A stretch of DNA of 64,000 nucleotides from Piliocolobus tephrosceles (lineage: Eukaryota > Chordata > Mammalia > Primates > Cercopithecidae), in the NCBI RefSeq assembly GCF_002776525.5, contig NC_045441.1, positions 111,192,325 through 111,256,324 of the forward strand, in the 5' to 3' direction. Position 1 is the stretch's first letter. Each line of letters starts with the position of its first letter. Shown here in pieces: positions 24,603 through 37,687 of this stretch. The position numbers and the translations under genes are program-made. The notes under the pieces were generated by a model. It made no database searches, had not been told where the DNA came from, and worked only from the letters and a program-made list of their open reading frames with translations.

Positions 24603-25715
<1,113 letters not shown>

Positions 25716-25915
25716 TGTTTGTTGAGTGTTGTCTATTTGGAGGGCTGTTTTATATGTGCTCTTTTCTAACTTTTACAAAAAAAAAAAAGGAATAAATTAT
25801 CCTCATTGTAATAGAGCCTCAGAGAAATTCAATAACTTGTCTAAACTTATGCAGTACATGATAGTCAGGATTTTAACCCTCATCTGCCCTATGTCCAAAG
25901 CCTATAAGAACAATA
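25716..25915 (-). mobile_element. MIR, with inserted A-run
   Basis: Antisense MIR core: GAGCCTCAGAGAAATTCAATAACTTGTCTAAAC, then a GTCAGGATTTTAACCC block matching the tRNA-related part. A run of A residues at 25778-25789 interrupts the usual text. Confidence 0.7.
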
Positions 25916-27989
25916 AATTGGAGTCAGAAAGATAAATTTTATTATTTGCGGTAGTGGAAGTAGAGCCTCACTCAGTGCTACTGAGAGCTCAGTTGTGGCA
26001 ACATCATTAATATCCAACATGAAATTAAGGATAAAAAGCACTGAAATTTCCTGAAGAAAACATGTTATTCATTACTAAGAACATAACATTAGTCCTTTTT
26101 TTAATTGGAGTTAGAACATAGATTTTATATATATCCCCAAATTAAGCTAGAAAATAGCTTATGAAACATGACAGGTGTTTTAATAAAAATAATTTTATAT
26201 TTATTTTATATAATGAAGTGTTAAATTAGTTGAGCTAATACCTAAAATTGTGTTCAAAGACAGTATAAAAATCTATAGATGCTACATCAATGGAGTATTT
26301 TTATATGGGGATCTCTTATTTGAGGTTCCTTCTTTCTACTTTGGCATTGGCATCATAGATATCAGGACCAGTTACATAGTGTCTGTGAATAAAACTTCAG
26401 AGATGAGAAATACGATGTGAATCATATGCCTAACGCTTCTGTGTGTGGTATTGGTGGTGTTTCACAGCATGGATTAAGAAAAGAAATTGACCAGCCATAT
26501 AATGTTGGTTAATAGTATTAAAGATGGACATACTCCTGATGAGTTAATGAAAACACAAAGAGGAAGCTTCTACATGTGACCTAGCTGACCTAGCTAGGGA
26601 TGACTATAGAAACGTAAACTACTTCTGCTGACCTTAAGTTTCAACAATTTAAAGTCTTAATTTATTTCTTTAAAACTATTTAAGTGACCTGCTGTATTCT
26701 GGCACTTATACTAGATGGTGGAGATAAAAGTGTATTTAAAACAGGGACCCTGCTCATTTGCATGTTTGTGCATCCACTTGCACACACAGAAACCCCAAAT
26801 ATTATACACACTTCAAATCTTACCCCGAAATATAAGTTTCACAGTTAGCTAATTTTAAAAATCTGAAACAATTTATTAAAATGACATATGAAAGGAAAAA
26901 TAAGAAGAGAAAAATTTTATTTTTTATTATGTTCCCTTGGAGAAACAACTTTAAAATAGAAAAAAATAAGTGGCAGTTGAGGTATCTGATTGTAGAGTTG
27001 AAATCTATAACCCCCAAAACTATTTTCATTTGTTTTGGAACCAGAGCCAGCCAACAATATTACAAGTTCTTTAATGTCATTTTGAAATTATACTATCCTG
27101 GGAAAGTGTGCTTGAGAAACCACAAGGGTTCTGTAGTCCTCGCTGGCTTTTGCAGAGGACGCTGACTCTGGAAGAGCATCATCTCTATGTTAGGTGATGC
27201 TTCAATTTTTAAAGCACATTTGAAAGCCGTTTGCAATACCAGGAACATAAGACATTCCTTTAAGGGGTCAAAACATTTTATTTGTTATATATTAATGGCT
27301 TCATGGTTGATCTTTAGTAGTGCTAGAACTGTTGTGATTGTAATTAATGTCATCACACTAATTAAGCTATGAGAAAAACATCATTTTCTTCTAAATGTTG
27401 CTAAATTGAGGAAAAATATATATAATTCATGATGAGGCAGTTCAATTAACCTTTAACACTTACTATATGTTGGTACGAGCAGTTGACGCCATCTGCTTCA
27501 CTTGCGGGATTTAAGTTGCTGATGATACTACTGTCAAATAAAAGGGTTTTGGATAAGCTAGGAAATGCTTGATGTATGTAGAATTCTGTAATCATGAAGT
27601 GATTATGTGTGTGTGGTTGTATGTGTATATAATTTATAAGGTGCAATCATTGTATGAGGGCACAAGTTTCACGTAAGAGGTCATAACACATTTGAAATCC
27701 TGCATGGTCAATTACCTCTTAAAATCTGTTAATTAAATCTTTTTGTATTTTTGATTCCCTTGACAATTATTCTCAGCTATTTTATAAAGTAGCCAACTCG
27801 CTGGAGGCTAAGGACCTGTATTAATGTGATATTAGGGAGAGGCATGGGACAAAGAAGCCTGTGGAATTTCTTTTGATGTCTCCTGTTTATATGAAAAAAT
27901 AAGGACATTTTGTATTCTAGCTTATATGTAGATTCTTCTGGGAAGCTGCTAGCTACCCTGGTTTGAGAAGACCACCAAATCAAAGTCTT
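25916..27989. other. Unique DNA, including a possible conserved element
   Basis: Free of recognised repeats. The part at about 27010-27375 is less AT-rich, keeps CpGs and has homeodomain-type TAATTA sites; it is treated as a finding. Frames at 26820-27372 show no coding signature. Confidence 0.5.
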
Positions 27990-28065
27990 CAAAAGTGCTT
28001 GTTTATTGAAGACATCCTAAGACTAATGCTTAGCACAATGTCTGGAATATAATAAATTCTTCTTG
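27990..28065 (+). mobile_element. L2/MIR tail fragment
   Basis: ACTAATGCTTAGCACAATGTCTGGAATATAATAAATTCTTC resembles the shared L2/MIR 3' end ('gcctagcacagtgcctggcacatagta...aataaat'). Short, so the exact family is open. Confidence 0.5.
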
Positions 28066-28718
28066 GTGGGTAACATAGTATTATTTTTGTGATAATAAAG
28101 ATTACATTATTAAAATTAATCTGTGGGTCTAAAAGAAGCCAAAATAAATCAAAAAGCGCTATAAAAAGACATATGAGGAAAATACATATCTTGTTGGCCC
28201 TTCTTCCCATCTTAGAATAGCCCAGCCTCCTCCATCATCTCTTCATTCCAATGTCTGCCTTCTGTGCCCCAACCCAGGCCAGCACCAGCTCCATGGCCCA
28301 GAGCTCATGGACTCAGAATCAGTTTCAGGTATCGCAAGGACCGCTTCCTAGAGTTAAGTTCACAACATTATTTACTAACCTCTTAATAGTGAGCATTTCC
28401 TCCTTTGGAATAGAACGTATTTGAGGATATGTAGATTTCTAAGAATTCCTGAGATTGACCATTTCTCTATGGGTATTGCCAATTTGATTAACCAGGGCTC
28501 TGAATATTTTTATCTGATGTTGCAACTGTTTTAAGAGCTCTTTCTATATGTGTAAAACATGGTAATTATAAGCCAAAGCCCTTTGTATTAATGAGATAAA
28601 TATATTCAAGATTGAATTAGAAAATATTGCACCTGATTAAACTCTATAGCCGAAAAACAAATGAAACATTGTTATCTTCAGTGTTTTGAAAATTCAGATT
28701 TTTTTCACGTTTGATGTC
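28066..28718. other. Unique DNA with a small GC-richer patch
   Basis: 28210-28345 is C-rich and less AT-rich than its surroundings, but has no identifiable repeat or open frame. The remainder is AT-rich and featureless. Confidence 0.45.
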
Positions 28719-29042
28719 TTTTTTATTATGCTTTAAGTGCTGGGATACATGTGCAGAACATGCAGGTTTGTTACATAGGTATACGTGTGCCATGGTGGTT
28801 TGCTGCAGCCATCAACCCATCATCTACACTAGGTATTTCTCCTAATGCTATCCCTCCCCTAGCCCTCCACCCCCTGACAGGCCCCAGTGTGTGATGTTCC
28901 CCTCCCTGTGTCCATGTGTTCTCATTGTTCAACTCCCACTTATGAGGGAGAACATGCGGTGTTTGGTTTTCTGTTCTTGTATTAGTTTGCTGAGAATGAT
29001 GGTTTCCAGCTTCATCCATGTCCCAGCAAAGGATATGAACTC
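28719..29042 (-). mobile_element. 5'-truncated LINE-1, primate L1PA/L1PB type
   Basis: Antisense primate L1 3' end: T run, TATTATGCTTTAAGTGCTGGGATACATGTGCAGAAC, GGTTTGTTACATAGGTATACGTGTGCCATGG, CCCCTGACAGGCCCCAGTGTGTGATG and CTTCATCCATGTCCCAGCAAAGGA. About 320 bp including the end of ORF2 and the 3'UTR. Less diverged than the L1M pieces elsewhere. Target duplication uncertain: TCAGATNTTT-like text occurs near 28694 and 29041. Confidence 0.93.
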
Positions 29043-30959
29043 AGATATTTAAAGTTTCATTTGATCACTCCGTATTGGAAATGTTGGTCTGAATATAACC
29101 CCAAAAATGCTTTGTTTGTTCTTTTTCTCCTAACCCAATATCAGTTTTCTTTGACACTGCATCTTTTCTAGGTTGTCTTTTCCAGAGGCTGATGTAAATC
29201 AATTTACCTGTATAGTAGAATCATAAGGAGGATGTTTTTAGACATGTTGATACTGAGCGCATGGTTACATTTTCTTATCTGGTAATCCTGACATCTTTGG
29301 AGAAATTTTCTTCCTAGCCAATTTCATATTGTTAATGTTTTCTATGTAAAGCAATATTTATTACCCACTTTTGGTAATACATTTATACACTTAAATAGAA
29401 GATACAAGATTTTCCAAATTTTAGAGTAATGTTCAAATCAGACTCTCAAATGATATAAAGAGTTATCGCTATAAAAATGTAAAATGATTAAATTGTGACT
29501 AAATCTTTAAACAATTAAAAAGTATGCCCGTGGAGAGTTAATATATTTGTATTATCTATTTCAATAACTTAAAACCTAGGAGATAATTAGACAACAGAAT
29601 CTATTAAGTCACAATAATTATTTTTGCCTGGAGAAATAGATTACATTAATAGATTTCATCATCTGTAAATGTCATAATGCCTGGAGGTAGTTCCTGCTTA
29701 TTATAAAAGGAGTTAAACATAACATTCATATAAACTCATATTAACTCTCTAGTTTTATTGTGTCTTTTAGAATAATTTACCTAAGTGACTGGAAGATTTT
29801 TATTTTGCATTAGAGAGCAAAGGATTTCTTGTTGATTTTAAGCATTTATTTAATAATAATACTAAATTTGTATTAAATATAAATTAATACTAAAGGTGCA
29901 TTGTCTGGACCTCAGAGGATTTTGTGAGTCTAAAATAAATATATGTAGCTCATGGGTTTGTAATGACCCAGAGGATACGTTTCCTGCAACCTATAGCATG
30001 AATTTTGCAAATGTTCCAAAGCGCATGGTGCCTGTGGCAGTAAATGTACTAAGCCATCAGCTGGTAAATGACTTTGGAAATTAGTTGGAGGTTAATTCTC
30101 TGCCTCATTGGCCCCCTGAAGTGGACAAACTGTAATTGATTTTGATAGCGTTCACAAAGCACTTTTTTTCTATTGAATAATGGAGGCATACTCACAGAGA
30201 CATCCTCTGGACACAGGAAGAATTAAATGGGTATCAATGAGATGTCATTAAGAGTTTATGTTTCTGTAATTAATAAACACTCTTTACTTTCGGCAATTTT
30301 GTTGCTTTTAAAAAACTACAAATTTTAACTGTCAAAATGGTTTATTTTTCCTGTGGAGTGCTTTCATTTAACTCGAGTATCTTGCACTAGCACTAATATT
30401 CTATTTTTGTATATACTGCTATAGAAAGAAGCAGCTATGGCCATGCATATTCATTTGTGTCTATAACCTCACAAAGGAAAGAGTGAAGAGTTACTCTCTG
30501 GGAGAGTGGTGTCCTCAAGTGATCATCTGGAGCAAAAGGAGTAAAATTGATCAGGAACATGTTCACTGTCATGGATTTTGTTCAACAGTTACATAGAAAA
30601 TTTAAGTCCATATCTTTTTCATTTAAATGAATTCCTCTAACCGCTCAATAACACATCAGTTATAGCTGTATCTTTTAACTGCGTATTTTGCAAAATATAG
30701 ACCTTTTTAAATCTAAGCTGGATAAACAGACCTGGTAGCTCTTTAAGATATACCAAAATAGGTGTCCTGATTAGTTTGGTGGGATGATTGTAGAATATCT
30801 AATTGCATCAGGTGCTTACTATACTAAGTTTCTTGAAAAAATTAAGTCCAGTATAATTCTTCCAACCCAATATAGTCACTGGAATTTCAGAAAGTCTAAG
30901 ACATAGTTACAAACTAAACACTATACTAAGGTATTTTTACATGTCATTTAAAAATGATA

Positions 30960-31035
30960 TTATTCTTTATAAGTAAATTTGCCCAGGTCTACATAGTAAG
31001 TGCTGGAGTTAAGATTTTAAGACAGTATGTATGTC
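30960..31035 (-). mobile_element. MIR core fragment
   Basis: Antisense match to the MIR core: 'ttgcccaggtctacatagtaagtgctggagttaagattt' corresponds to the 'aagtggcagagccgggattcgaa' region. Short and diverged. Confidence 0.6.
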
Positions 31036-31357
31036 AACTTTAGATAATTCATATTAATAACAGATTTTTAGAGGCAGGTAAGATATCCTTCAAATAGTAA
31101 TAGCAAATACCAGCTAAGATGTCCATTATCTATTTTGATGTCTTCTAGAGGCAGTCAGCAAAAATAAACCCAATTCTTTTCTTTATTATCCTGAAAACAC
31201 TAGAAAAAGAGAAGTAAAAACACTAAAATGGAGATTACCGATTCTACAAATAAAAATGAAACACTATCTTTGTCCACACTTCAGTTTACAGTTCATTTTA
31301 AAATACCACAATTTTGAGTATTAAGATTAACTTTTGTATCTTGATGATTGAATTGTT

Positions 31358-31428
31358 TTATTTATATATATAATATAAAAATATAAATATATATAATATG
31401 TAATATGAATAAATATATATAGAGAGAG
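31358..31428. repeat. AT-only low-complexity tract
   Basis: Imperfect TATATAA units over about 70 bp, closing with AGAGAGAGG. Confidence 0.9.
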
Positions 31429-31445
31429 GCTTTAATATTTCTTAA

Positions 31446-31655
<210 letters not shown>

Positions 31656-32032
31656 TAGGTTTTATATTTGTATTACAATAGCAATTTGTCAGGAATGAAG
31701 ATCATGTCATGCAAAGCATCTAAACAATAAGGAAAAATACTTATTTGAATAAGGGGCCCACTCTAAGCCCTCAAGTTTCCCAGCCAGGGAGCCATATATC
31801 CTCTTTTCCTTTCAGTGTATTTCATTTGATAGAGGATTGTTCATGTGATGTTGAAGGATCCCTGGAGCCAAACAAATGTGTGAGTAATTCAAGACATGTT
31901 ATTTCTCAGTCCATCAATTTCTTTATTGTTAACAATGGAGGAAAAATACTTACTTTTTACCATTAGTGTGGAGTAAAGTGAGATAATGGCCATAGTGCAC
32001 CTAGAGAAATGCCAAAAACTCAATAAATAGAG

Positions 32033-32403
32033 CTCGAATTAGTCAGCCCCAGCTGCTGTAACATAATAGCACAGATTGTGTGGCATGAACAAAAGAAATT
32101 TTTATTCTTGCAGTCCTGGATGCTGGAAGTCTGAGGTCAAGGTATTAGTTGATTCTGTTCCTGGAGAGGGCTCTCTCTTCCTGATTTGCAGATGGCTGCC
32201 TGCTCACTATGTTCCCATGTGGTGGAGAAAGAAGGAGAAATCTCTTTCTCTTCCTCTTCCACCAATCCAATTGGATTAGGATCTAACCTTATGACCTCAT
32301 TTAATTACCTCCTAAAAGCCCTATCTCCATATACAGTCAAATTATGGGTTAGAGCTTCAACATACGAATTGGGATGTGGAGGCATACAATTTGGTTCATA
32401 GAG
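32033..32403 (-). mobile_element. MLT1A/B-like LTR, antisense
   Basis: Text in order: TTAGTCAGCCCCAGCTGCTGTAACATAATAGC, CAGTCCTGGATGCTGGAAGTC, CAAGGTATTAGTTGATTCTG, CTTATGACCTCATTTAATTACCTCC and GTTAGAGCTTCAACATACGAATT. That is a complete antisense MLT1A/B LTR. No internal sequence adjoins, so it is solo. No clean target duplication remains. Confidence 0.82.
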
Positions 32404-33177
32404 TAGTTCCTTAAATCTAGTGTTTTAAAAATATTTTAAACATTCTTCATTAGTGGAAGCTCCATTTATCTCTCAGTTAATGGAGATTGTGTGATATATT
32501 TTAGGTCATCTTTCTGAAAGTCTCACCAGCCAAATTGGCCTGATTAAATTCCATGTTCTCTGCTTCTGTGAATTTATTTGTGAAGAAGTAAAGAAAACAT
32601 TTTCTTCTTTTATGTTCTCAACTCTCTGAACTGTGCCTGACATAGCCAAACACAGGGTCCTTAGAGGCTGGATAGAACCACTAATAGGACTATTTGGCAT
32701 TATGGCTGGGGTGTAATTGCTTTTCGGTTTTACAGCTTTACTAGGAGACTATTATTGCTCTATCAGAGTTACTTCAAAGCCAGCTGTTTAAACAATAAAA
32801 TTTGTTCAAAATAGGGCTTTACTGACAATTTTCCTCTTTATAATTGGTGCTACTGCCTCCATAAACTCAGTTTCTTTTTTAGATGTCTGACGGCTATCAG
32901 AGTTCTTTGTAGTTCTTTTAGAGATGCTACAGCAAAGCATTTAGTATAGTTCTTCCTCCCTGGACTATTTCATAATAACTCGAAATATGAGGAATGGGTT
33001 TTCACAGATGAAATATAGCAAACTCCTGTAAAGTGATACACTAAATGTAAATTTTACATGTCACACAGTAATGGAAATACTGAAATGTCTTTGTGGATTT
33101 AATAACTATTTAGCTTCAGCAGGAAACATGATAAATGAAATGGAAGATAAGTTCAAAGAGAAAGAAAAATTAAGGAA

Positions 33178-33230
33178 GTGTGTGTGAGAGAGAGAGAAAG
33201 AGAAAGAGAGAGACACAGAGAGAGAGAGAT
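33178..33230. repeat. (GA)n-rich tract
   Basis: Purine tract of GA and GAAA units with a single CACA interruption. Confidence 0.9.
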
Positions 33231-34554
33231 AAAATGGGGTAAGAGAGAGAAAAGAAGTGAAAGATAATGTAAAAAATTCATGTAGACAATAACTCAGAAT
33301 TATCCAAATGGATGAAAGATATTAGCGCTCAGATTTCAGAAGCTCTACAAATCCATGCACAAAAATATGAGAACTACACATAGACACTACCTTATTACCT
33401 GTGTTTTCTTACTGATTTATAAACATTCTTTATACATTCTCATCCTGTGTATTTAGATCAGAGTATTGTTTACATGAAAGTCTTCACTTTGTGCATATTT
33501 ATTTAGCTGCACAGTATGTACACCTTCCCACAAACAACAGAAAAGTACCAAGAAACTATGTAAATAATAAGTCAGAGAAAAGTGCTATTTAATAAAAGAA
33601 AAAAGAAAAAACAAGGTCTAGAACAGAATGTTTATCTCATTCAAAATCTTCACAAATAAATAGAATAACTGAAAAGTTGTATCAGTGATCTTCACTTCCC
33701 AATTAAGCACCTCTTTAACGTAGATGCTGCTACTACCTTCATTACATATTGACATATTTTTATTTCAATAATGGTTTTGCAGGTAACTATGTCTTTTCCA
33801 TAATCTCTAGAGTCAATAAAATGGGCAGCCTGTGTTCGTTTACTGTTCCATCAGGAGTTAAACTAGTTTTAATTTTGATTTGAATATTTTATTCACATCA
33901 AATAATACAGTACATGTATTTTCTATTTATTAATTTTCTCTTTGTACTTAGATTTATACTTTAAATTAATTTTGCCTTTACTTCATATTTTTTGACCCAC
34001 ACTAATATATTCAATGCATTTAACAAATCAAAATATATTGAATATTTAATAGCTGCTAATTGTCATTACTTTGAATTTATTACTTACCTATGTAAGTAAA
34101 TATGCAAATTATTTAAAATCTCACTTGGAAATCATACATAAAATCAATTTTTAATTAAGTATTAATTTTAAAGTTATCTGTTTAATCTATTATTCATCAT
34201 AAAATGTCAAGTAATATCAATTTGAAAACAGTATTAAATTTATAGAAAAGTAACTTGTTAGCTTATGGTAGCTTATTTTGGATTCTACCATATTAGATAT
34301 TTAACAAAAGAAAAATGAAAGCACAGTTTAAGGACCTGGATCATGTTAGTAAACAGGTATTAGCAAACAGGTTGTATTAATCTAAGAGGATTTTCAAGTT
34401 TTCAAAGAATATATTGTAAGGAGGCTGTAGTCTTATTTTGAACTTACTTTATATTTCTTACTAGAAAGACAATATCAAATGAAGAGATAATGAGTATAAA
34501 ATAATATCATTTTGATTAAGTGTAGTGCTTAACAATTAGGCAGCCAAAATTGCG

Positions 34555-34575
34555 AATAAATGAATGAATGAATGA
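34555..34575. repeat. (ATGA)n short tandem repeat
   Basis: About five tetranucleotide units within AATAAATGAATGAATGAATG. Confidence 0.9.
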
Positions 34576-34842
34576 GAGAAAATGCTGAATATTTGCATTG
34601 TTGTGAATTAAATGTAACAATATATAAATAAATGTAATTGCCAGATTCATGAAACAACTTTCATCCAAGTAGCATAAAAGCCTAATATCGATAGCGGCAA
34701 GAGGCAGACAAATTCCTAAGGCAGACAGGGGCGGGTCCTTCAAGCCCAAAACAGTCTGAAGACTGAAAACCAGGCTGCCAGCCAGAGTGAGAACTTCCTT
34801 TATGTCTTTTCTGGCAATCAAATGGTGCTTTGTCCAGGCCTG

Positions 34843-34888
34843 CCAATGACTAATCAGCACACACTCCCCCATTCTGAGCCTATAAAAA
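34843..34888 (+). promoter_or_regulatory. LTR core promoter (CCAAT + TATA)
   Basis: CCAAT at 34843-34847 and TATAAAAA at 34881-34888 are about 35 bp apart inside the ERV LTR. Transcription would be expected to start near 34910-34920 if active. Whether it is active cannot be seen from the sequence. Confidence 0.6.
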
Positions 34889-34994
34889 ACCTGAACTCAG
34901 CCACATGTTGGACTACCACTCCAAGGCCCCATCTCACACAGAGCCCACCTGCTCTCAGGTCCCCTCTCCGTGGAGAGCTTTCCTTCACTCCCTC

Positions 34995-35000
34995 AATAAA
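34995..35000 (+). terminator. LTR polyadenylation signal AATAAA
   Basis: AATAAA about 110 bp downstream of the TATA box, followed by a GT-rich stretch (CTCTCTGGTGTTCG) near 35022, the expected order for an LTR R region. Confidence 0.6.
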
Positions 35001-35763
35001 ATCCTTCCCTGCCTTGCTCGCTCTCTGGTGTTCGCTTAACCGCATTCTTCTTTGTTGTGGGACAGGAACCTGGAGCCTGATGAACGGGAGGGGCGGGGGG
35101 GTGGATGCGTAAAAAGGTCTGTAACATGTTCCTGGCCGGCTTGCCAGGCTGCAGGTGGTGACACGTTCCCATTCCCTGGACCATGGAAGTGAAAAGTGGT
35201 GACCCTTCTGGGAGCCCAGACCTTGGGATTCCTGAGCCAGAACTGTAACACTGTAACCCTCCTGCCCTTTGCTGGTGCCAGACAGTCACCGTATGTAATG
35301 GGAAGTGGCAGCAGCAGGGCCAAGCCTGCCCAGGAGCTGCAGGCTGGAGCTGGGCGGCAGAACTAAATGAGCTGTAACAGGAAGAAACTGAAACACGGCC
35401 CTCAATTTGCCATGCTGTGGGTGGCAAGAAGGAGAGAGGGCTGTAACAGTCCTCGAAGGCTCAGACCTCGGAACTCCCTGGCTGAGAGCCATAACACTCC
35501 TTGGAGCTCCGTGGTTGCTGGCATCTCTGAGATTTTGGGCACCATCACGTTCTCCTCATCCAGATGTTGGTGCCTAAGGTGGAAGATGGTTGTGGCATGT
35601 CTGGACCAGCCGCAGGCTGAGGGTAGACCAACAGCGGGCGTGGAATCCAGGCCAATAGTGCGAGCTGAGTGCGGCCAGCTGAGCAGAGTGCGTGGAGGAA
35701 ACCTATCAGTGAGCCGGAAGCTGAGCAAGGCACCGATAGTCACGAAAATTTCTGGCACTAATA

Positions 35764-36098
35764 CAGTCCTGTGTCAATAACAATATTCTTGTATAGTCTT
35801 TGCTGTTTAGGTAAATGAAATAAATTGAGGTCAATCTCACTGTTTATTTTATAGACATGAAAAGAAGGCAGACACATAATGGGTAACTTATTCTCAGGAT
35901 GGTAGGTAGATAAAATCCTGTGGTGTGGGACTCTATTTCCCACTGGATATGTTTGCTTATGATCTTTTATACAACTCACATTCGATTTGTGAAGGTACTT
36001 TAGTGGAACATTTTCTAATGAAAATTAGTTTGTATTGTAGATGTGACCTGTGGGTCACCGTGCATAAGTATAATTAGATTGTATCAAGAGAATCAAAT
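35764..36098. other. Unique DNA
   Basis: No repeat recognised with confidence; a MIR-like phrase (TTATTTTATAGACATGAAAAGAAGGCAG) occurs near 35840. The right edge contains the left target duplication of the next Alu. Confidence 0.45.
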
Positions 36099-36356
36099 CA
36101 GCTGGGCACAGCACTTTGGGAGGCTGAGGCAGGAGGATTATTTGGACCCAGGAGCTCCAGACCAGCCTGGGCAACACGGTGAGGCTCTGTATCTACAAAA
36201 AATTAAAAAGTTAACTGGGTGTGGTGGCATAATCCCAGCTACTCAGGAGACTCAGGTGGGAGAATCTATTGAGCCCAGGAGGTCAAGACTGACTGTAGTG
36301 ATCTGTAACTGTGACAATCTAGGTGATAGAGCATGACCCTGTCTCAAAAGAAAGAA
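36099..36356 (+). mobile_element. AluJ with 5' internal deletion
   Basis: The text jumps from GCTGGGCAC straight to AGCACTTTGGGAGG, losing about 22 bases of the promoter-side left monomer (A-box/B-box area). A near-perfect target duplication GARAATCAAAT lies at 36088-36098 and 36357-36367. Wording (CCCAGGAGCTCCAGACCAGCCTGGGCAACACGG) is AluJ. Confidence 0.9.
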
Positions 36357-36367
36357 GAAAATCAAAT

Positions 36368-37080
36368 GTCACTGGATCTTCTCCCTATCAGCCTAAGATT
36401 GAAGAGCATCAGAATCTTGAAAAATCCTCACTCCTAAATGTTTCTTGGTGTATCGCACACCTAAATTTCCCTGTGTTCTTTTGTTCAAGTTTTCCTTATG
36501 GATCTCCCTGGCCTAAGAAGCTACTTTTGGTAGTGCATTGTCACAGTCATATGCACTGCCTCTGACCACTGCTTCCACCTTATGCTCAATGTTCCTGTTA
36601 AAATAGGACATGTGACCCCTGAGAGTCTCAATCTCAAAGCAGTACTGTGCTCCATGCGATGAGAATGTTTTTTTCTGTTCCTCTCATACTTTGTAACATT
36701 GGTCCAAAGAAACAGTGCTTGCATTTTATAAGATCCTCAATGAAAACTGCTGCTCTATGTTCTGTTTGCAGTTTCTGTGTCCATAGGTTCTCTCCTGAGG
36801 ACACAAGGTCACAGAGCCCAGCAAGAGCTCAGCACATGGGACAAACCCTCACATACTTCTCCAGCTCTTCATGGCCCTGAATCCCTTCCCTAAAATCTCT
36901 TCCAGAAGCAAGCTCTCAGTCAAATATCTCCAAGATAGTTCTGTTCCTTATGCCATCCATCACACCAGCCTGACATATCAGTCAGAGAATAAGCTCAAAT
37001 GGAGTGTCATTGACACTGCAACCTCTATTGAAAGGCAAATCTGTGCAAAGGCATTATGAAAGAGCTTAAGAAAAGAAGCA
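36368..37080. other. Unique, moderately GC-richer DNA, unidentified
   Basis: 36480-37060 is less AT-rich and has open frames of 67-80 codons on both strands. The frame at 36871-37059 (begins MALNPFPKISSRSKL) has no domain I recognise. It could be a fragment of an old processed gene copy or of an ERV interior; no poly(A) or splice pattern supports either. Confidence 0.35.
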
Positions 37081-37687
37081 TTCTTGTGAGTCCTTTTATG
37101 TATTGTGATTAGACCCTAGAATGTTTCCCTGAAATTATGCATTTAACTGAAAGTGAAGAAGCTTCTGGGCCTCATCTCTATTTCTATAATAGTCTGACTT
37201 ATTTAATCTACTCTTTTATTGAGTTCTCTAAATAAGAAGCTGATTTCATTTCCCCTGGATACAATAAACTCTAAAAATAAACACAGAATCAAACTTATTT
37301 TAGACTTTTTTAAAACTTTCCTGTATTTTGGATCTGTTATGTTGAATAAATAGTTTGTATTTAAGAGAGAAAGAACAAAATATTCCTTAATGATGCTTTC
37401 TTTACATTTTTCTTGAATAATTCAAGGCATATCCACAAATTCAGTGGTTATGCAAAAACATTTTTATACATGAATTTGTACCTTATTTAGAATTAAAATA
37501 TTTGTGCATCCTAATTAATCAAACTAAAGTATTAATTGAGTAAATATATACTTGACTGTTAGCTGGGTAATACTTTACACCACAGGAAACAATAGTGGCC
37601 ATTTTTTTCAATTTGATTAAAGAATATTTTTTATCCAGAATACATGTGGAATTCTGGTAGAAAATTTCAGATAGCTGATGAATTCTT
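37081..37687. repeat. Old tandem duplication, unit 1
   Basis: Aligns end to end with 37688-38260. Shared anchors in order: TTCTT...GTGATTAGA, TTCCCTGAAA, CATAATAGGCT/CTATAATAGTCT, TTAATCTACTCTTTT, AATAAAC(C)CTCTAAAAAT, TTTTTCTTGAATAATTCAA versus TTTCCCTAACAATTCAA, and TGTACCTTATTTAG versus TGTATCATATTTAG. Confidence 0.75.

Larger units (their letters stand above)
32404..34687. other. Unique AT-rich DNA
   Basis: Contains a GA-rich patch at 33178-33230 and (ATGA)n at 34555-34575. Otherwise no repeat or gene recognised over more than 2 kb. Confidence 0.5.
34688..35757 (+). mobile_element. Solo LTR of a gammaretrovirus-like ERV (ERV1; LTR12/HERV9-like)
   Basis: A GC-rich 1.07-kb block in AT-rich DNA. 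It has a CCAAT box (34843-34847), TATAAAAA (34881-34888) and AATAAA (34995-35000) in the spacing of a retroviral LTR, so U3 and R are clear. After the AATAAA comes CTTGCTCGCTCTCTGG and a TTGTGGGACAGGAACCTGG block like the R/U5 start of LTR12-type elements, then a very long U5-like part with five CTGTAAC motifs. CTAATA flanks both sides (34682-34687 and 35758-35763) and the right edge ends in CA. The left edge reads TCGATAG instead of TG, so the boundary is provisional. No internal viral genes remain. Confidence 0.75.

Noticed and set aside
34688..35757. CpG-island promoter of a host gene
   Set aside because: CCAAT/TATA/AATAAA spacing and flanking hexamers identify a retroviral LTR, and no host exon follows.
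35367..35780. 137-codon and overlapping antisense frames in the 35-kb block
   Set aside because: They lie in the U5-like part of a retroviral LTR; GC-rich non-coding DNA gives long frames on both strands.
36099..36356. Possible 7SL or tRNA-like RNA gene inside the Alus
   Set aside because: All are dimeric Alu retrocopies with A-rich linkers and tails; the AluJ here has lost part of its internal promoter.
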